From the NCBI GenBank assembly GCA_900074745.1, contig LT598463.1:780996-844995 (forward strand): DNA of 64,000 nt, written 5' to 3'. This document shows, in pieces, positions 51,392 to 61,666 of this stretch (position 1 is its first letter; each line of letters starts with the position of its first letter). This DNA is from Lachancea mirantina (taxonomy: Eukaryota; Ascomycota; Saccharomycetes; Saccharomycetales; Saccharomycetaceae). A model generated the notes under the pieces. That model was given only the letters and a program-made list of their open reading frames with translations. It was not told the origin of the DNA and searched no databases. A program made the translations under genes and the position numbers.

Positions 51392-52600
51392 TCACGTAGT
51401 AATTCCCTTTGCCCTTTCAAGACGCAATTTCATCTTTGCATACCATTGTGCCAGGCTTTCGTCAGGTTTATTTAATGCGACAATGATCAGTGTCATATTG
51501 TCAAACCCTACGCCAGTATTACTGTCTGCAGAGCCAATTCCATGATCTAAGAGCTTCGTCACAATTTCGTTAAACTTCAAGCCAAGTGTCAAATGAAACT
51601 TGACGAATTGAAGAAGATTCTTGTTACTGTAAACGTCCCATATACCGTCACAAGCCAATACTAAGAATTCATCTTTATCGAAATCTAGAGTATGCGGCAC
51701 AACGTCGGGCTCTGCTGTCACTTGTGACTCTTGAGGAGGGGTTGTAAATTTGGAGGTGTTCTTTTGAGACCGCCGCGTGAAAGGGACTCCACTCTTGAAT
51801 TGAAAGTCGCCAAACGCCCTACTTAGAGCCAAAACTCCGCCAACACGACCAAGTGATACAGTTCCACCATCGTCATTGATGCGCACAAGCTCACCAATAT
51901 GTTGTGGCTTGTGGTCGAACGACAACGTCTTGACGCCTTTGCCCTTCGTGGCAAGGATGCACCGCGAGTCACCCGCGTTGGCGACGTACAGACTTTTGCC
52001 ATCGATTATCACCGCCAAAACGGCAGTCGTACCGCAACTGAGCTTGCCAAGATGGCTATATAGTTCATTGTCCTGATGGATAAACGCGTCTTTAAGAATT
52101 TGACTTATTAGCCCATCAATAGTATCGAAAAGTCGCACAGAATTGCGATTGTTTGAATTATGCTTGGATCCGTACTTGTGATTTTCGAAGCTAAATGCGA
52201 TCCATCGCCGTATTCCCTCATCACCATTTCTTTGCCCACTTACGAACTTCGAGCACTCATCACCCCCATGTCCATCGAAAATGCCAAAAATCGACAGCGA
52301 TAACTCTACTCTTCTATCTCGGAACGGATCAAAGAAGTGAACTCTCAATGAACTCTCTCCATTGGCTACAAGGTGTGCGTCTTCTTGCGTTAACCTATAG
52401 CCTTGCATTGATCCAACACAATTGAAAAATTGAAGCGAACGTCGTTCCCCCTGATTTGATTTGTTACTGTTGAAACTTTCTGAGCGACCAGAGAAGTGCG
52501 GTCTATGAATACCACGTACTTCTTTCGGTTTAGCTTCTTGCCAGAATTGATTGTATTCAATTGTCTTCTCCACAAGTGGGTGCGACAACAGTTGCCCCAT
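51392..52600 (-). CDS. PTC4: Type 2C protein phosphatase Ptc4
   Basis: The 402-residue protein is a complete PP2C. Metal-binding motifs: QGYRLTQEDAH, FGIFDGHGGDEC, NAGDSRCIL, ACDGIWDVYSN and VGFDNMTLI. The ATG at 52600 gives MGQLLSHP, identical to the start of S. cerevisiae Ptc4; Gly2 with Ser6 forms an N-myristoylation signal. A TTG codon lies six bases upstream in frame and is ignored. Ptc4 dephosphorylates Hog1 when overproduced; its native role is uncertain. Order TFC1-PTC4-TPS1 equals YBR123C-YBR126C. Confidence 0.96.
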   Translation of the reverse strand: MGQLLSHPLVEKTIEYNQFWQEAKPKEVRGIHRPHFSGRSESFNSNKSNQGERRSLQFFNCVGSMQGYRLTQEDAHLVANGESSLRVHFFDPFRDRRVELSLSIFGIFDGHGGDECSKFVSGQRNGDEGIRRWIAFSFENHKYGSKHNSNNRNSVRLFDTIDGLISQILKDAFIHQDNELYSHLGKLSCGTTAVLAVIIDGKSLYVANAGDSRCILATKGKGVKTLSFDHKPQHIGELVRINDDGGTVSLGRVGGVLALSRAFGDFQFKSGVPFTRRSQKNTSKFTTPPQESQVTAEPDVVPHTLDFDKDEFLVLACDGIWDVYSNKNLLQFVKFHLTLGLKFNEIVTKLLDHGIGSADSNTGVGFDNMTLIIVALNKPDESLAQWYAKMKLRLERAKGITT

Positions 52601-52992
52601 GCTCAATTGAAACCAGCTATAAGATTGAAACTGAGCCTTGTTCTCGACAATAATGATGCAGACAAATCGAGTTGTTGATCAAGTCTCCTTCTTTGGTTTC
52701 CAGTTTCAGTCCTTTTCACTCAACGATCTTTTGATATTCCCCATAAATTTCATACATTTCAACTAAGCAGTGCAAACGAAGGAACACCATTTCGTTAAAC
52801 TGTCGCTAAGTTTAGCGACAAATCGATGCCGAGAGAGAGTAAAAGAAGGGCTATTTAGGCGAGTTTCCAATTGAAATAAGATTACGGGCTGTTGTGAATT
52901 TTCCATAATTTATAGTTAAAAAATGCTGTGAATTTATATAAGAGCGAAGTCGATCATGGTAAAGTATCGCCATCGCCGAATGCCTTTGATCG
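52601..52992. other. Intergenic region, PTC4 promoter and TPS1 terminator
   Basis: Both genes are on the minus strand. An inverted GTCGCTAAGTTTAGCGAC element (two 8-base arms, about 52802-52819) lies here. No gene is seen. Confidence 0.5.
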
Positions 52993-54525
52993 CTAGAGGT
53001 CCAAACCGCTGTTGTTTTGACCGTTGGAAGACAGATTGTGTAATTCGTGAACGAAATTCTCGCCCCAGAAAGCTGAAGTGTATTTCGAGATGTACTTGTA
53101 GAGTTTTTCCCAATTTGCGTCTTTTTTCTCGGTCGGCAAAGTTAGCGATTCGTTAATGGCCTCAGCTAATTCATCCGTATTCCAAGGATTTACAATTATG
53201 GCCCCGTTCAGAGATTGAGCTGCTCCGGTAAACTCACTGAGAATGAGAGAGCCCTTTTTCTCTTCCTGACATGCGATGTATTCGTACGACACCAAATTCA
53301 TGCCGTCGCGCGTCGAGGAAACTAAACAGACATCGCTAACGGCATATAAGGAGATGAGCTCTTGAAATGGGATGCTCTTGTGCATGAAATGGATAGGTAC
53401 GAACTCAACCGTTCCAAATTGACCGTTGATTCTTCCGACAAGTTCGTTGACAACAGAACGTAGGTATTGGTACTCTTCTACGTCACCACGACTGGGAACC
53501 GCTACTTGGACAAGTACGACTTTGCCAATCCACTCCGGATGCTCATTGAGGAAAACTTCCATAGCATGTAGTTTCTGAGGTACCCCCTTGATATAATCAA
53601 GCCTATCCACTCCAACAATAATCTTTACATTCTTGAAAGTGTTCTTGAGTTGCTGGATGCGTTGCAGAACTTCGGATTGTTTTAGACCATCCGTAAAAGT
53701 GTCGACATCGATACCGATGGGGAAAGCGCCCACGTTCACAAACCGGCCCTCAAATTCGACACCGTTGGGCAGCGTGTTGATGTCAAGCACCCTTTGTACA
53801 GAGCTCAGGAAATGGCGCGCATAGTCGTACGTGTGGAACCCAATAAGATCGCAACTCAAAACACCGCGAAGAATCTCTTGGCGCACAGGCAAGATTCTGT
53901 AGATCTCGGAAGAAGGGAACGGCGTGTGCAGAAACCAGCCCAGCTTCACGTTCTTGAGCTTCTGGGCGTTGATTGTGGACCGCAGCATTTCTGGTAACAA
54001 CATCAAATGGTAGTCATGAACCCATACCACGTCATTGTCCTTCATATTCTCCTCGATCTCGCGTGCAAATGACAGGTTTGCTTCGTTGTACGCAAGCCAT
54101 GCGTTTTCATCGAAATTGATTTCTCCCGGGTGATAGTGAAACAAGGGCCACAAGATCGAGTTACTGAACCCGTTGTAGTGCAAGTCCGCTACTTCGTCCG
54201 TTAGGAAAATCGGAATAGCATTGAATTTCTCCAATAGGTCTCTCTTCACCACAGGCTTGTCCTCGTCTGGAATCTCGAGTCCCGGCCATCCGTACCATTG
54301 AAACGTCGTCGATTTTTTCAGGCCTTGAAGCGCCGTCACAAGCCCACCAGATGACATGGAATATTCGTATTTACCCGTGCTACTGTCTTTCTTAATAGTG
54401 ACCGGTAACCGGTTCGAGACGACAATCACATTACCAGGGTTCTCTTTAGTTTCTGGAGCCCTTTGAGTCTTTTGAGCGCTCATTTTGATTGCTTCTTTCA
54501 CATTTTCCATTGCCTGGTCTGCCAT
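52993..54525 (-). CDS. TPS1: Trehalose-6-phosphate synthase catalytic subunit
   Basis: This 510-residue GT20 glycosyltransferase is close to the 495-residue S. cerevisiae Tps1. It shows NVIVVSNRLPVTI at the start of the fold, DNDVVWVHDYHLMLLPEML, HTPFPSSEIYRILPVR, VGVDRLDYIKG and the nucleotide-sugar loop SSTRDGMNLVSYEY. It makes trehalose-6-phosphate from UDP-glucose and glucose-6-phosphate; the product also restrains hexokinase. The N terminus is about 20 residues longer than in S. cerevisiae. The promoter contains CCCCT (STRE) elements near 54638, typical of Msn2/4 control. Confidence 0.98.
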   Translation of the reverse strand: MADQAMENVKEAIKMSAQKTQRAPETKENPGNVIVVSNRLPVTIKKDSSTGKYEYSMSSGGLVTALQGLKKSTTFQWYGWPGLEIPDEDKPVVKRDLLEKFNAIPIFLTDEVADLHYNGFSNSILWPLFHYHPGEINFDENAWLAYNEANLSFAREIEENMKDNDVVWVHDYHLMLLPEMLRSTINAQKLKNVKLGWFLHTPFPSSEIYRILPVRQEILRGVLSCDLIGFHTYDYARHFLSSVQRVLDINTLPNGVEFEGRFVNVGAFPIGIDVDTFTDGLKQSEVLQRIQQLKNTFKNVKIIVGVDRLDYIKGVPQKLHAMEVFLNEHPEWIGKVVLVQVAVPSRGDVEEYQYLRSVVNELVGRINGQFGTVEFVPIHFMHKSIPFQELISLYAVSDVCLVSSTRDGMNLVSYEYIACQEEKKGSLILSEFTGAAQSLNGAIIVNPWNTDELAEAINESLTLPTEKKDANWEKLYKYISKYTSAFWGENFVHELHNLSSNGQNNSGLDL

Positions 54526-55939
54526 TGTGACACCAAATTACACTGATAATACACCGCAGGGTCCTCAATTGAATCTGACTTCGATACCCCTCCGTGGTTA
54601 TAAAGAGGACTGGACTTGTTCCTCTTTTCTTCACCCCTTTTTAAAAGTGGCCCCAGATGATCGCAGCAAAAAGTCACGAGGTTTCAGAAACCACGTGATC
54701 AGACTTCAATTGCGCCCTTCGAAGGCCTATTTTGTTTGCTCATTTACCGTGATTAGCGTCAATGAAAACGTATGCTTGCTAGGCTATTAACTGAGGTGCG
54801 CCATTTATCCATTTGCCAAGAAACACCTGTAATCGACAGTTCTCCAAATTGGTTACTGAGCTCGTTCATAATCCTTTTATAATATAAGTTTTGATTAGTT
54901 ATCTTCTCGTAGCTGGCCACATAATATTTCATACATATTTTTCGCCACTCCTCGTCACAGATGTACAGAGAACGAAAATGGAAATTGGGAGAGCTTTAAT
55001 ACCGACACTATTGACCAAATTAACTTGCGTAAAGTGAACATTCTGAATTTATATGATAACGAGGGCGCATTGGCCGTAAAGGACAGCTGTATCTCGTTGG
55101 AATTCCGCATTTCGATCAAGCTCAGGGTTTACGAGGTAATTACAGATTTCGCATGTTCAGGTTTAATACTATAACATACAGATGGTGTCCTCTAATAAAA
55201 AATCATTTCCCAAAATGGTCAGTAGGCTAATTGTATTACCAGCTACCATTTCTTGAAATCTGAAAGACTTGTAAATCGCTTATGTATGCTTTGCTTTTCC
55301 TGGTGTCAGAAAAGGATAAAGTGATCTCCATCTTGCCTGTTCATTGGCTGTAGCACTGAGCGACGGACATACGAGTAGCTGCCTATGTTGTCGAGATTTT
55401 GACGCGGTAGATTCAATTTCTTATATTTTTGGTTCAAGCCTCTCACTCGGTGATAACAATTTGGCCTGTTCATCAAAAAATCATTGAGCTCGGAGTTGTT
55501 GTTTCTGAGTGATCCAAATATCGAATATACGATAACATCTCCGAGAAAGCCCTTGGAACCACCAGAAATACCTCTCATAATTACAAAAGACACCGCAAGC
55601 TTCTACACGGAGTGTGCTTTTTAGCTTCGTAGGCTTCGGGCTCTCTGTAAACGCTTCACAGACGGGATTTAGACAGTAAATGAAGCCCAAAAAAGACGGC
55701 AAAAACTTGGGCAAACGATCATGGCCCAGTCTAGATCGAGCAGACCTCTCTTCTGTGATATTGTGGCTCAAATAGTGGTTTTTCCGAACTTCTCGTCTGG
55801 ACCTTTAATATTAGGTCTGATCACACGAATCATCATGGTACGATTTATAGTTCTAGATCAAGAACTGTCAACAGAACCACAGCTGAGTGATATTACGTGA
55901 AAGGAAGCCTCTGAGTCTAGTAGGGTGCTGATCACAACT
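54526..55939. other. Divergent intergenic region TPS1/MDM36
   Basis: This 1.4 kb stretch holds the TPS1 promoter (CCCCT at about 54637-54641, ACCACGTGAT near 54691) and the MDM36 promoter (GATCAC elements near 55819 and 55930). One minus-strand ATG frame of 90 codons is listed separately as a weak candidate. No tRNA or repeat is recognised. Confidence 0.5.
55306..55578 (-). CDS. Weak candidate small ORF, 90 codons
   Basis: An ATG frame begins MRGISGGSKGFLGDVIVYSI and is basic towards the end. The A at -3 is favourable. I recognise no family, and it is alone in a long promoter region. It may be chance. Confidence 0.2.
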   Translation of the reverse strand: MRGISGGSKGFLGDVIVYSIFGSLRNNNSELNDFLMNRPNCYHRVRGLNQKYKKLNLPRQNLDNIGSYSYVRRSVLQPMNRQDGDHFILF

Positions 55940-57373
55940 ATGGCGGTTGAGGATAACATTATTTCTCATTTTAAAAAGCAGGAAACGCTTGGAAAAGAAA
56001 CCCTCGAGGGATTAATAGATCGGCATTTAAGAAACGACGATCGGGATGATATCTCACAGCAACAAAGGTCTCAAGGCTTGAGCGAACCCATTGACACGAT
56101 CGTATCCCGAGAGAAAACTCTCGAAAGTTGCGAACAGTTGCTCGCGGTGTACACAGATATGATTAAACTCGGATTTCTCGTCGAAAAAGCATGGGATTTG
56201 GAAACGATGCGTAAATGCGCACTGGTGAGATTTAACATAGAGACAAATAGCGTATTCAGCGTTACGCAGAATCCGTCAAACTATGGAGAAGATTTCTACG
56301 CGGAAGTTGCTTTCAAAGCCATTTCAAAATGTGATAAAGTGTCAAAGGGTCTCGAGCAATTAACGCGAAATCTGGATGCTGTGTCTACGTACGTTCACCG
56401 CATACCGTCGGAACAATTCTTAGAAGATTCTAATTGCTTACTTCTCGAAATGTGGTTTTTGTGTGGCAAAGTCTCGAGGAATATCAAAAAGAGAACTGCC
56501 GGCACATTCATGCGAGCCAAATTACTACTGATAGATTGCGATTTGGATGCCATGCGATCCGACTCAGCCGTTATTACTCAACACATTACTTTAAATGAAA
56601 CGATAACCGCGTATCGGAACTTTATGAAGATTTTATTGCAGCAGCTTCACAGTTGTGAACTTCACGATGAACAAGGCCAGTTTGAAGAATGTTTGCTTGT
56701 ATTCATGGACGTTGAGAGTATGTATGCGGCTATGAAAACCAATTACCTACTTATCGAGAATGCGACGCCTGAACCTCCCTTCGAAGAAGACGAACAAATG
56801 CATGCTCTTGACACTATTAACAAGTACGTTGACGATGCCGTTCTGGAACACAAAGAGCCCGCTCTGGCCAACTTGCATGACGACGACCGAAACACACGTA
56901 GGCGATTGTCAGTTGGATCTTCGACTTCAGATCTTTCTTTGATGATGGAACGAACGTCGCTGTCCAAAGAGCTTCCTCAATTACTACAAGCCTTCAACAA
57001 TGCCAAGAATTTGGGGAAAGAATTGGAAAGCATAAGATGCGACAATGGAACGTTGAATTCTTTGGGCTCTTGCTCTGTTCTTGAGTCGAACCTCAGTGAC
57101 TCCAACAGTCTCGCAAAAAGCTTTAAATCGGATGAATCGTCAGAATTGTCTAGCACCCTTCTTACCAAGAACATTCATATTAAGACCGGTAAGGACAATT
57201 TAAAAAGCGATCTAAGTTACACAGCATTTGGCAAACCCCAAATGCCACCCTTCGCTTCCCGGGATAAGACCGCGATTTCACCAATAAACGTAGGATTAGC
57301 TCAAAATCGAAAAATACATGGTTTTGGTAGCAACGTCCTCAATAACCTTTATGGACTAAATACCCGAGACTAA
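55940..57373 (+). CDS. MDM36: Mdm36, mitochondrial cortical-anchor protein
   Basis: The 477-residue protein has an all-helical N-terminal region (about residues 1-270), including KLGFLVEKAWDLETMRKCALVRFNIE, YAEVAFKAISKCDKVSKG and LLEMWFLCGKVSRN, then an acidic linker and a serine-rich tail with SSTSDLSLMMERTSL. In S. cerevisiae Mdm36 (579 residues) bridges Num1 and Dnm1 in the mitochondria-ER-cortex anchor. The ATG at 55940 replaces an in-frame GTG at 55925. DIB1-MDM36-YPR084W-ASA1 is the XVI-right order; here it is interleaved with TPS1, VMA2 and ATG14. The name rests on the helical region and synteny. Confidence 0.85.
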   Translation: MAVEDNIISHFKKQETLGKETLEGLIDRHLRNDDRDDISQQQRSQGLSEPIDTIVSREKTLESCEQLLAVYTDMIKLGFLVEKAWDLETMRKCALVRFNIETNSVFSVTQNPSNYGEDFYAEVAFKAISKCDKVSKGLEQLTRNLDAVSTYVHRIPSEQFLEDSNCLLLEMWFLCGKVSRNIKKRTAGTFMRAKLLLIDCDLDAMRSDSAVITQHITLNETITAYRNFMKILLQQLHSCELHDEQGQFEECLLVFMDVESMYAAMKTNYLLIENATPEPPFEEDEQMHALDTINKYVDDAVLEHKEPALANLHDDDRNTRRRLSVGSSTSDLSLMMERTSLSKELPQLLQAFNNAKNLGKELESIRCDNGTLNSLGSCSVLESNLSDSNSLAKSFKSDESSELSSTLLTKNIHIKTGKDNLKSDLSYTAFGKPQMPPFASRDKTAISPINVGLAQNRKIHGFGSNVLNNLYGLNTRD

Positions 57374-57561
57374 GCATAGCACATATTCCTAGCAACAGCA
57401 TACAAATATAACATTTACCATTTATAATTCATGAACAGAAAGAATCTGACAAAGATCGCTCTAAATTTTGAATTGCAGAGTTAGTTCTATATAGGAGGAT
57501 TTTTTTCGAAAAATTATAATGACTATAGTCGCATTTTTACTCTTGTAGTAAGTAAGGAAAG

Positions 57562-59091
57562 TCAAATCAAGGAGTCTTCCTGAGGCTTTTTGTCTTGATC
57601 TTCTTCCTCTTCCTCTTCTTCTTCATCCCTGCTTCTGTCGTAGAATTCGTCCAGAATCTTTGGAGAGATTCTATTCAACATTTCCTTTGGATAAATTCTC
57701 AATAGGGACCACGCTTGATCTAAACTTTCGAAAACGGTTCTGTCCTCATATGCTCCTTGAGAAATGAAGGTTTTCTCAAACTTCTCCAAGAATTCCAGAG
57801 AAAGTTTATCCTCAATGGACAAAGCTTCTTCACCGACCACCGCTTTCATCGCAGCAGCATCCCTACCGATGGCATATTTGGCGTATAATTGATTGGAAAC
57901 ATCACCGTGGTCCTTTCTAGTCATACCCTCACCGATAGCAGACTTCATCAGTCTTGAAAGGGAAGGTAGCACGTTGATAGGTGGGTAAATACCCTTGTTG
58001 TGCAATTGACGATCGACCGAAATTTGTCCCTCCGTGATGTAACCTGTAAGATCAGGAATAGGGTGAGTGATATCGTCATTAGGCATTGTCAAGATCGGAA
58101 TCTGAGTGATCGAACCATTACGTCCTTCGACTCTACCGGCTCTCTCGTAGATGGTGGACAAATCTGTGTACATGTAACCTGGGTAACCTCTTCTACCGGG
58201 AACTTCTTCTCTGGCGGCAGAGACTTCTCTTAGAGCATCCGCATAAGAAGACATATCGGTCAAAATCGTCAAGACATGACGTTCCGTCTGATAAGCCAAA
58301 TATTCAGCAGTGGTTAGAGCAAGTCTAGGAGTGATAATTCTCTCGATAGTAGGATCATTCGCCAAATTCAAAAACAAAGAAGTCCTCTCCAGAGACCCGT
58401 TCTCTTCAAAATCTTGTTTGAAAAATCTGGCAGTTTCCAAATTCACACCCATAGCGGCAAAAACAATCGAGAAATTCTCTTCGTGACCATCATGCACATC
58501 TTTTGTGGGTCTTACAAGACCAGCTTGCCTACAAATCTGGGCCGCAATTTCGTTGTGAGGAAGACCGGAGGCAGAGAAGATAGGAATCTTCTGGCCACGC
58601 GCAATGGAATTCATAGTGTCAATGGCAGAGATACCAGTGGAAATCATTTCCTCGGGATAAATACGGGCAAAAGGGTTGATGGGAGAACCGTTAATGTCCA
58701 AATAGTCCTCAGCGAAAACTTTGGGACCATTGTCGATCGGCCTACCAGATCCATCAAATATTCTCCCTAGCGTGTCCTCAGATACGGGAATTCTCAAGTT
58801 TTGGCCCGTGAACTCGACGGTCGTCTTCTTGACGTCAATACCCGAAGTACCTTCGAACACTTGCACAATGGCACGTTCACCTCTCACTTCAAGAACCTGA
58901 CCTTGTCTAACCGTACCATCTGGTAATGTAAGGTTAACGATTTCATTGTAACGAGGGAACTTGACTTTGTCCAGAACAACCAAGGGTCCATTCACACCGC
59001 CTACAGTGTTGTAGTTGAGTCTTGGCTTGATTTTGAATCCCTCAGAAACAGCCTTTTTGTTGATTTCATAAAGTTCCTTATCTGATATCAT
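57562..59091 (-). CDS. VMA2: V-ATPase V1 subunit B
   Basis: The 509-residue protein is nearly identical to S. cerevisiae Vma2 (517). The N-terminal beta barrel holds [20 protein letters not shown], then comes the non-catalytic nucleotide-binding domain with [20 protein letters not shown] in place of a true P-loop, [20 protein letters not shown] and [15 protein letters not shown]. The tail is very acidic ([14 protein letters not shown]) before the conserved EDSLI end. It alternates with catalytic A subunits in the vacuolar proton pump. It is convergent with MDM36. Confidence 0.99.
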   Translation of the reverse strand: MISDKELYEINKKAVSEGFKIKPRLNYNTVGGVNGPLVVLDKVKFPRYNEIVNLTLPDGTVRQGQVLEVRGERAIVQVFEGTSGIDVKKTTVEFTGQNLRIPVSEDTLGRIFDGSGRPIDNGPKVFAEDYLDINGSPINPFARIYPEEMISTGISAIDTMNSIARGQKIPIFSASGLPHNEIAAQICRQAGLVRPTKDVHDGHEENFSIVFAAMGVNLETARFFKQDFEENGSLERTSLFLNLANDPTIERIITPRLALTTAEYLAYQTERHVLTILTDMSSYADALREVSAAREEVPGRRGYPGYMYTDLSTIYERAGRVEGRNGSITQIPILTMPNDDITHPIPDLTGYITEGQISVDRQLHNKGIYPPINVLPSLSRLMKSAIGEGMTRKDHGDVSNQLYAKYAIGRDAAAMKAVVGEEALSIEDKLSLEFLEKFEKTFISQGAYEDRTVFESLDQAWSLLRIYPKEMLNRISPKILDEFYDRSRDEEEEEEEEDQDKKPQEDSLI

Positions 59092-60413
59092 GCCTTGTTA
59101 AAGCTATCTTAGCGGCGAGTCCCGAATCTTGTATATGTATCGTCCTCAACCTTGCCAATCTAAAGGGAAAGGGGTGTTTAATTTTACACAGTCGAATTTC
59201 GATAATCATATATACCTGTTGCAACCAGAAAATTTTCAACCATATTGAACCGGGTAATCGACACGTCTCATGAGCACGCCTTCCTGGGAAACCACCTTAA
59301 GCCTAAAAGTCTATATCAAAACCCCAAGACTGATGCATTCTGATTTTCAAACGATCTCTTTCACGCTATTGTATTTGGTGCTCGTAAAACCCGGGGTTTA
59401 CCTGAACGCATGGTCAAACAGAAGCCATGTAATTGTCATTCCCAACTCGTTGCTCGACCTTGTTCACAAACCAATGCCTTATCATATTATCCCTTTGTAA
59501 CTTGCCTCTCATTTTCTGCTGCATGTCATGTCACATATTGCATTCGGGCTTAACAACCGCTTCGTTTCTCGACACCCCGGCCAATACAGAGATTCATCTT
59601 TCGCAATTATTTCGACTGCAATGCATGCCAAATAAAATTTTTTGGCTCCTGGTCTTCCAGGAACATATTCATATGCTTTCCATGGCGTGAAACAGGGAGT
59701 ATTCAACTTGCAACGGGGCAATGATCGCTAAACTGAATCTCTTCAATCTTCTATGATCCTGCTCACCGTACCGAGTACTATATAAATATGGACATCCCCC
59801 CTTTGGTATGGCCTCGCTTATCGCATAAAATAATATATACGTATGGTGACTATTTAAGATTGACTTCTGTTTGCCATCTTGCACGGATCAGTGCATGTTA
59901 AAAAGTTAAAAATCCTCGAGGAGGAGGATCGTCCTTTATTCTCAAAAATTGAAAATCGCGAGAAAAACGACAAGGGGCGCCATCCAAGGCAAATTGGATA
60001 GCATGCATTCTAATTAGCGGCACACAAGAATGTCTCTATGTACGCGTGTGATACGTTAGCCGCTGACCTCCAAAACGGCACTAACCCTTGATTTCAATGA
60101 TTTCTCTAGTAACGTTGGATTAGGCCGTCAATGTTTTGGAAATTACCTCGAATAATCAGCATATGAAATCCAAAGGCGTTTTGTGGAGTCTTAATGAAGC
60201 GCTCCGCAGCTATAAACAGTATGAGATGCATTTAGCCTATTGAGTATAGAATTTTAGCTTTCAAAGACCATATGCACTTCACGTTGGTGCCAGCCAACTG
60301 ACTCTAGGATTGAGCAGAAGAACGCAAACACAAATCCGTTTAATGAAATGGAACTTCAATTCGCGGCGGATTGCCCCCGCGGTCGGGAGCTCGTCGCACC
60401 GCAAACTCCCAAC
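59092..60413. other. VMA2 upstream region and ATG14 3' flank
   Basis: This 1.3 kb stretch has no convincing gene. A TATATAAATA element at 59779-59788 faces right with no ORF behind it. ACGCGT (MCB-like) is at about 60041, and a small hairpin ATCCAA-GGCAAA-TTGGAT near 59982-60000. An ATG frame of 76 codons at 59270-59500 and a minus frame at 59509-59721 show no family resemblance. Confidence 0.5.
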
Positions 60414-61403
60414 TCATCCCACCAGAAACCACTTGTCATCAATCGAATTATTAATCTCACTAAGCTCGCCTGAGCTCTGCAACAATAACTGTACTTGCCA
60501 ATGACAGAACTCAAAGTCCACGGGATTGCGTTTCTCGCCCACAGACGGCAAATCGAGGTCTCGGTTCATGAGCGTATGATAAAACATGCCGTCAATATCG
60601 TAATTTTCCAGAATTTCTTGCAGTACTAGGCGGTCATCCAATGCGTTCTGCGGCACCAGTTGGAAGTGCCGCACCAGTACCAAAAGAGCCATAGCCAACC
60701 AGGCCAGACTCTCAATGACGTCCGCTGACGTCCCATGTAACGGGACTTGAACGCACAAGACGCGGGACGCAATATGTACAAATTCCCAAATGCTGTCCAA
60801 AGAGGACCGAATCACGTTCTGCGGCAACTTGTACATGTTTTGTAGGTTTATCACAGGCTGAAAACTGATTGTAAAGGGGAAATCGGGATGATCGCGCTGA
60901 CGAACCAAAAACAACTTCACCAGCTCTTGAAACTTCAACGCCCGCGTGCTAAAGAAGACTCGCGATACCTGCACGAGTTTCTGCTCGATTTCGTTGTGCT
61001 CTGAGTTTAAACGCTTACCCATCGGACTACCGCCTTTCGCGTCTTTCGAGTCTCTCCTGTTTTCATCACCTTGCACAATCTCCTGTTGCAAGGACACAAA
61101 TTTCTGTTTCTTTGCATGGATCGACAGTCGCTTCTGTTCTAATTTATATTTCATTCGGCTGATATTCCGCTTGAGTTGAAGTATTTTCAAATTCATAAGA
61201 TGTCTACTCAGCAATTCTTCTGCCTCTCCAGTCATCGCTTTTCTCATAATAACGTCGACTTTCTCACGTAACAAATCCCTACTTTTCTGAGCCTCCGCTG
61301 TCTCAATTCGCCGTCGCAACAAAAGACTGGGACTCGAAGTCATACAATGTGCGCAGAACACTTCTCGGCTTGATTTATGACATACGCAGCATGTTACAGA
61401 CAT
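60414..61403 (-). CDS. ATG14: Atg14, autophagy-specific PI3-kinase subunit
   Basis: The 329-residue protein starts with cysteine pairs CCVC and CAHC (about residues 5-21), the conserved Atg14/Barkor N-terminal motif. A coiled coil follows at about 25-150 (IETAEAQKSRDLLREKV; LKRNISRMKYKLEQKR). The C-terminal part has FPFTISFQPVINLQNMYKLP and LENYDIDGMFYHTLMNRD, matching S. cerevisiae Atg14 (344), and ends DKWFLVG. Atg14 directs Vps34-Vps15-Atg6 to the pre-autophagosomal structure. The ATG at 61403 is used; three codons upstream the frame begins with TTG. Confidence 0.93.
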   Translation of the reverse strand: MSVTCCVCHKSSREVFCAHCMTSSPSLLLRRRIETAEAQKSRDLLREKVDVIMRKAMTGEAEELLSRHLMNLKILQLKRNISRMKYKLEQKRLSIHAKKQKFVSLQQEIVQGDENRRDSKDAKGGSPMGKRLNSEHNEIEQKLVQVSRVFFSTRALKFQELVKLFLVRQRDHPDFPFTISFQPVINLQNMYKLPQNVIRSSLDSIWEFVHIASRVLCVQVPLHGTSADVIESLAWLAMALLVLVRHFQLVPQNALDDRLVLQEILENYDIDGMFYHTLMNRDLDLPSVGEKRNPVDFEFCHWQVQLLLQSSGELSEINNSIDDKWFLVG

Positions 61404-61462
61404 TTTCACCAAGAGCTGTTAAGGCAATACGGAATGCATTTGCCGGATTAACTGAGCCGACC

Positions 61463-61510
61463 ACAGCTCAAGTCGGTTACAGCTCAAGTCGGTTACAGCT
61501 CAAGTCGGTC
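61463..61510. repeat. 16-bp direct repeat, 3 copies, in the ATG14/YPR084W promoter
   Basis: ACAGCTCAAGTCGGTT occurs three times in a row (61463, 61479, 61495); the third differs only in the last base. It lies about 60-107 bp upstream of the ATG14 ATG. Confidence 0.9.
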
Positions 61511-61666
61511 ACGAGTATAGTGCCTCTGAGCTTGTCTAATTCACTTTCACTCCTTGAGTTTCCGTGAGTTCTTATAGCTCGTTTTCTCTATAGGATGAGA
61601 TATCTCATTTAAGTTCTGGGAAAATTTCAGTTTGAGCTGTTTCGACAATTGACGAGTTCCGATGAG

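Noticed and set aside
55481-55771. 96-codon minus frame upstream of MDM36
   Set aside because: It starts with TTG, overlaps another frame and resembles no family.
29902-59791. Identical TATATAAATATGG at 29902 and 59779 as a shared element
   Set aside because: Thirteen AT-rich bases with different flanks can recur by chance, and no common gene layout follows them.
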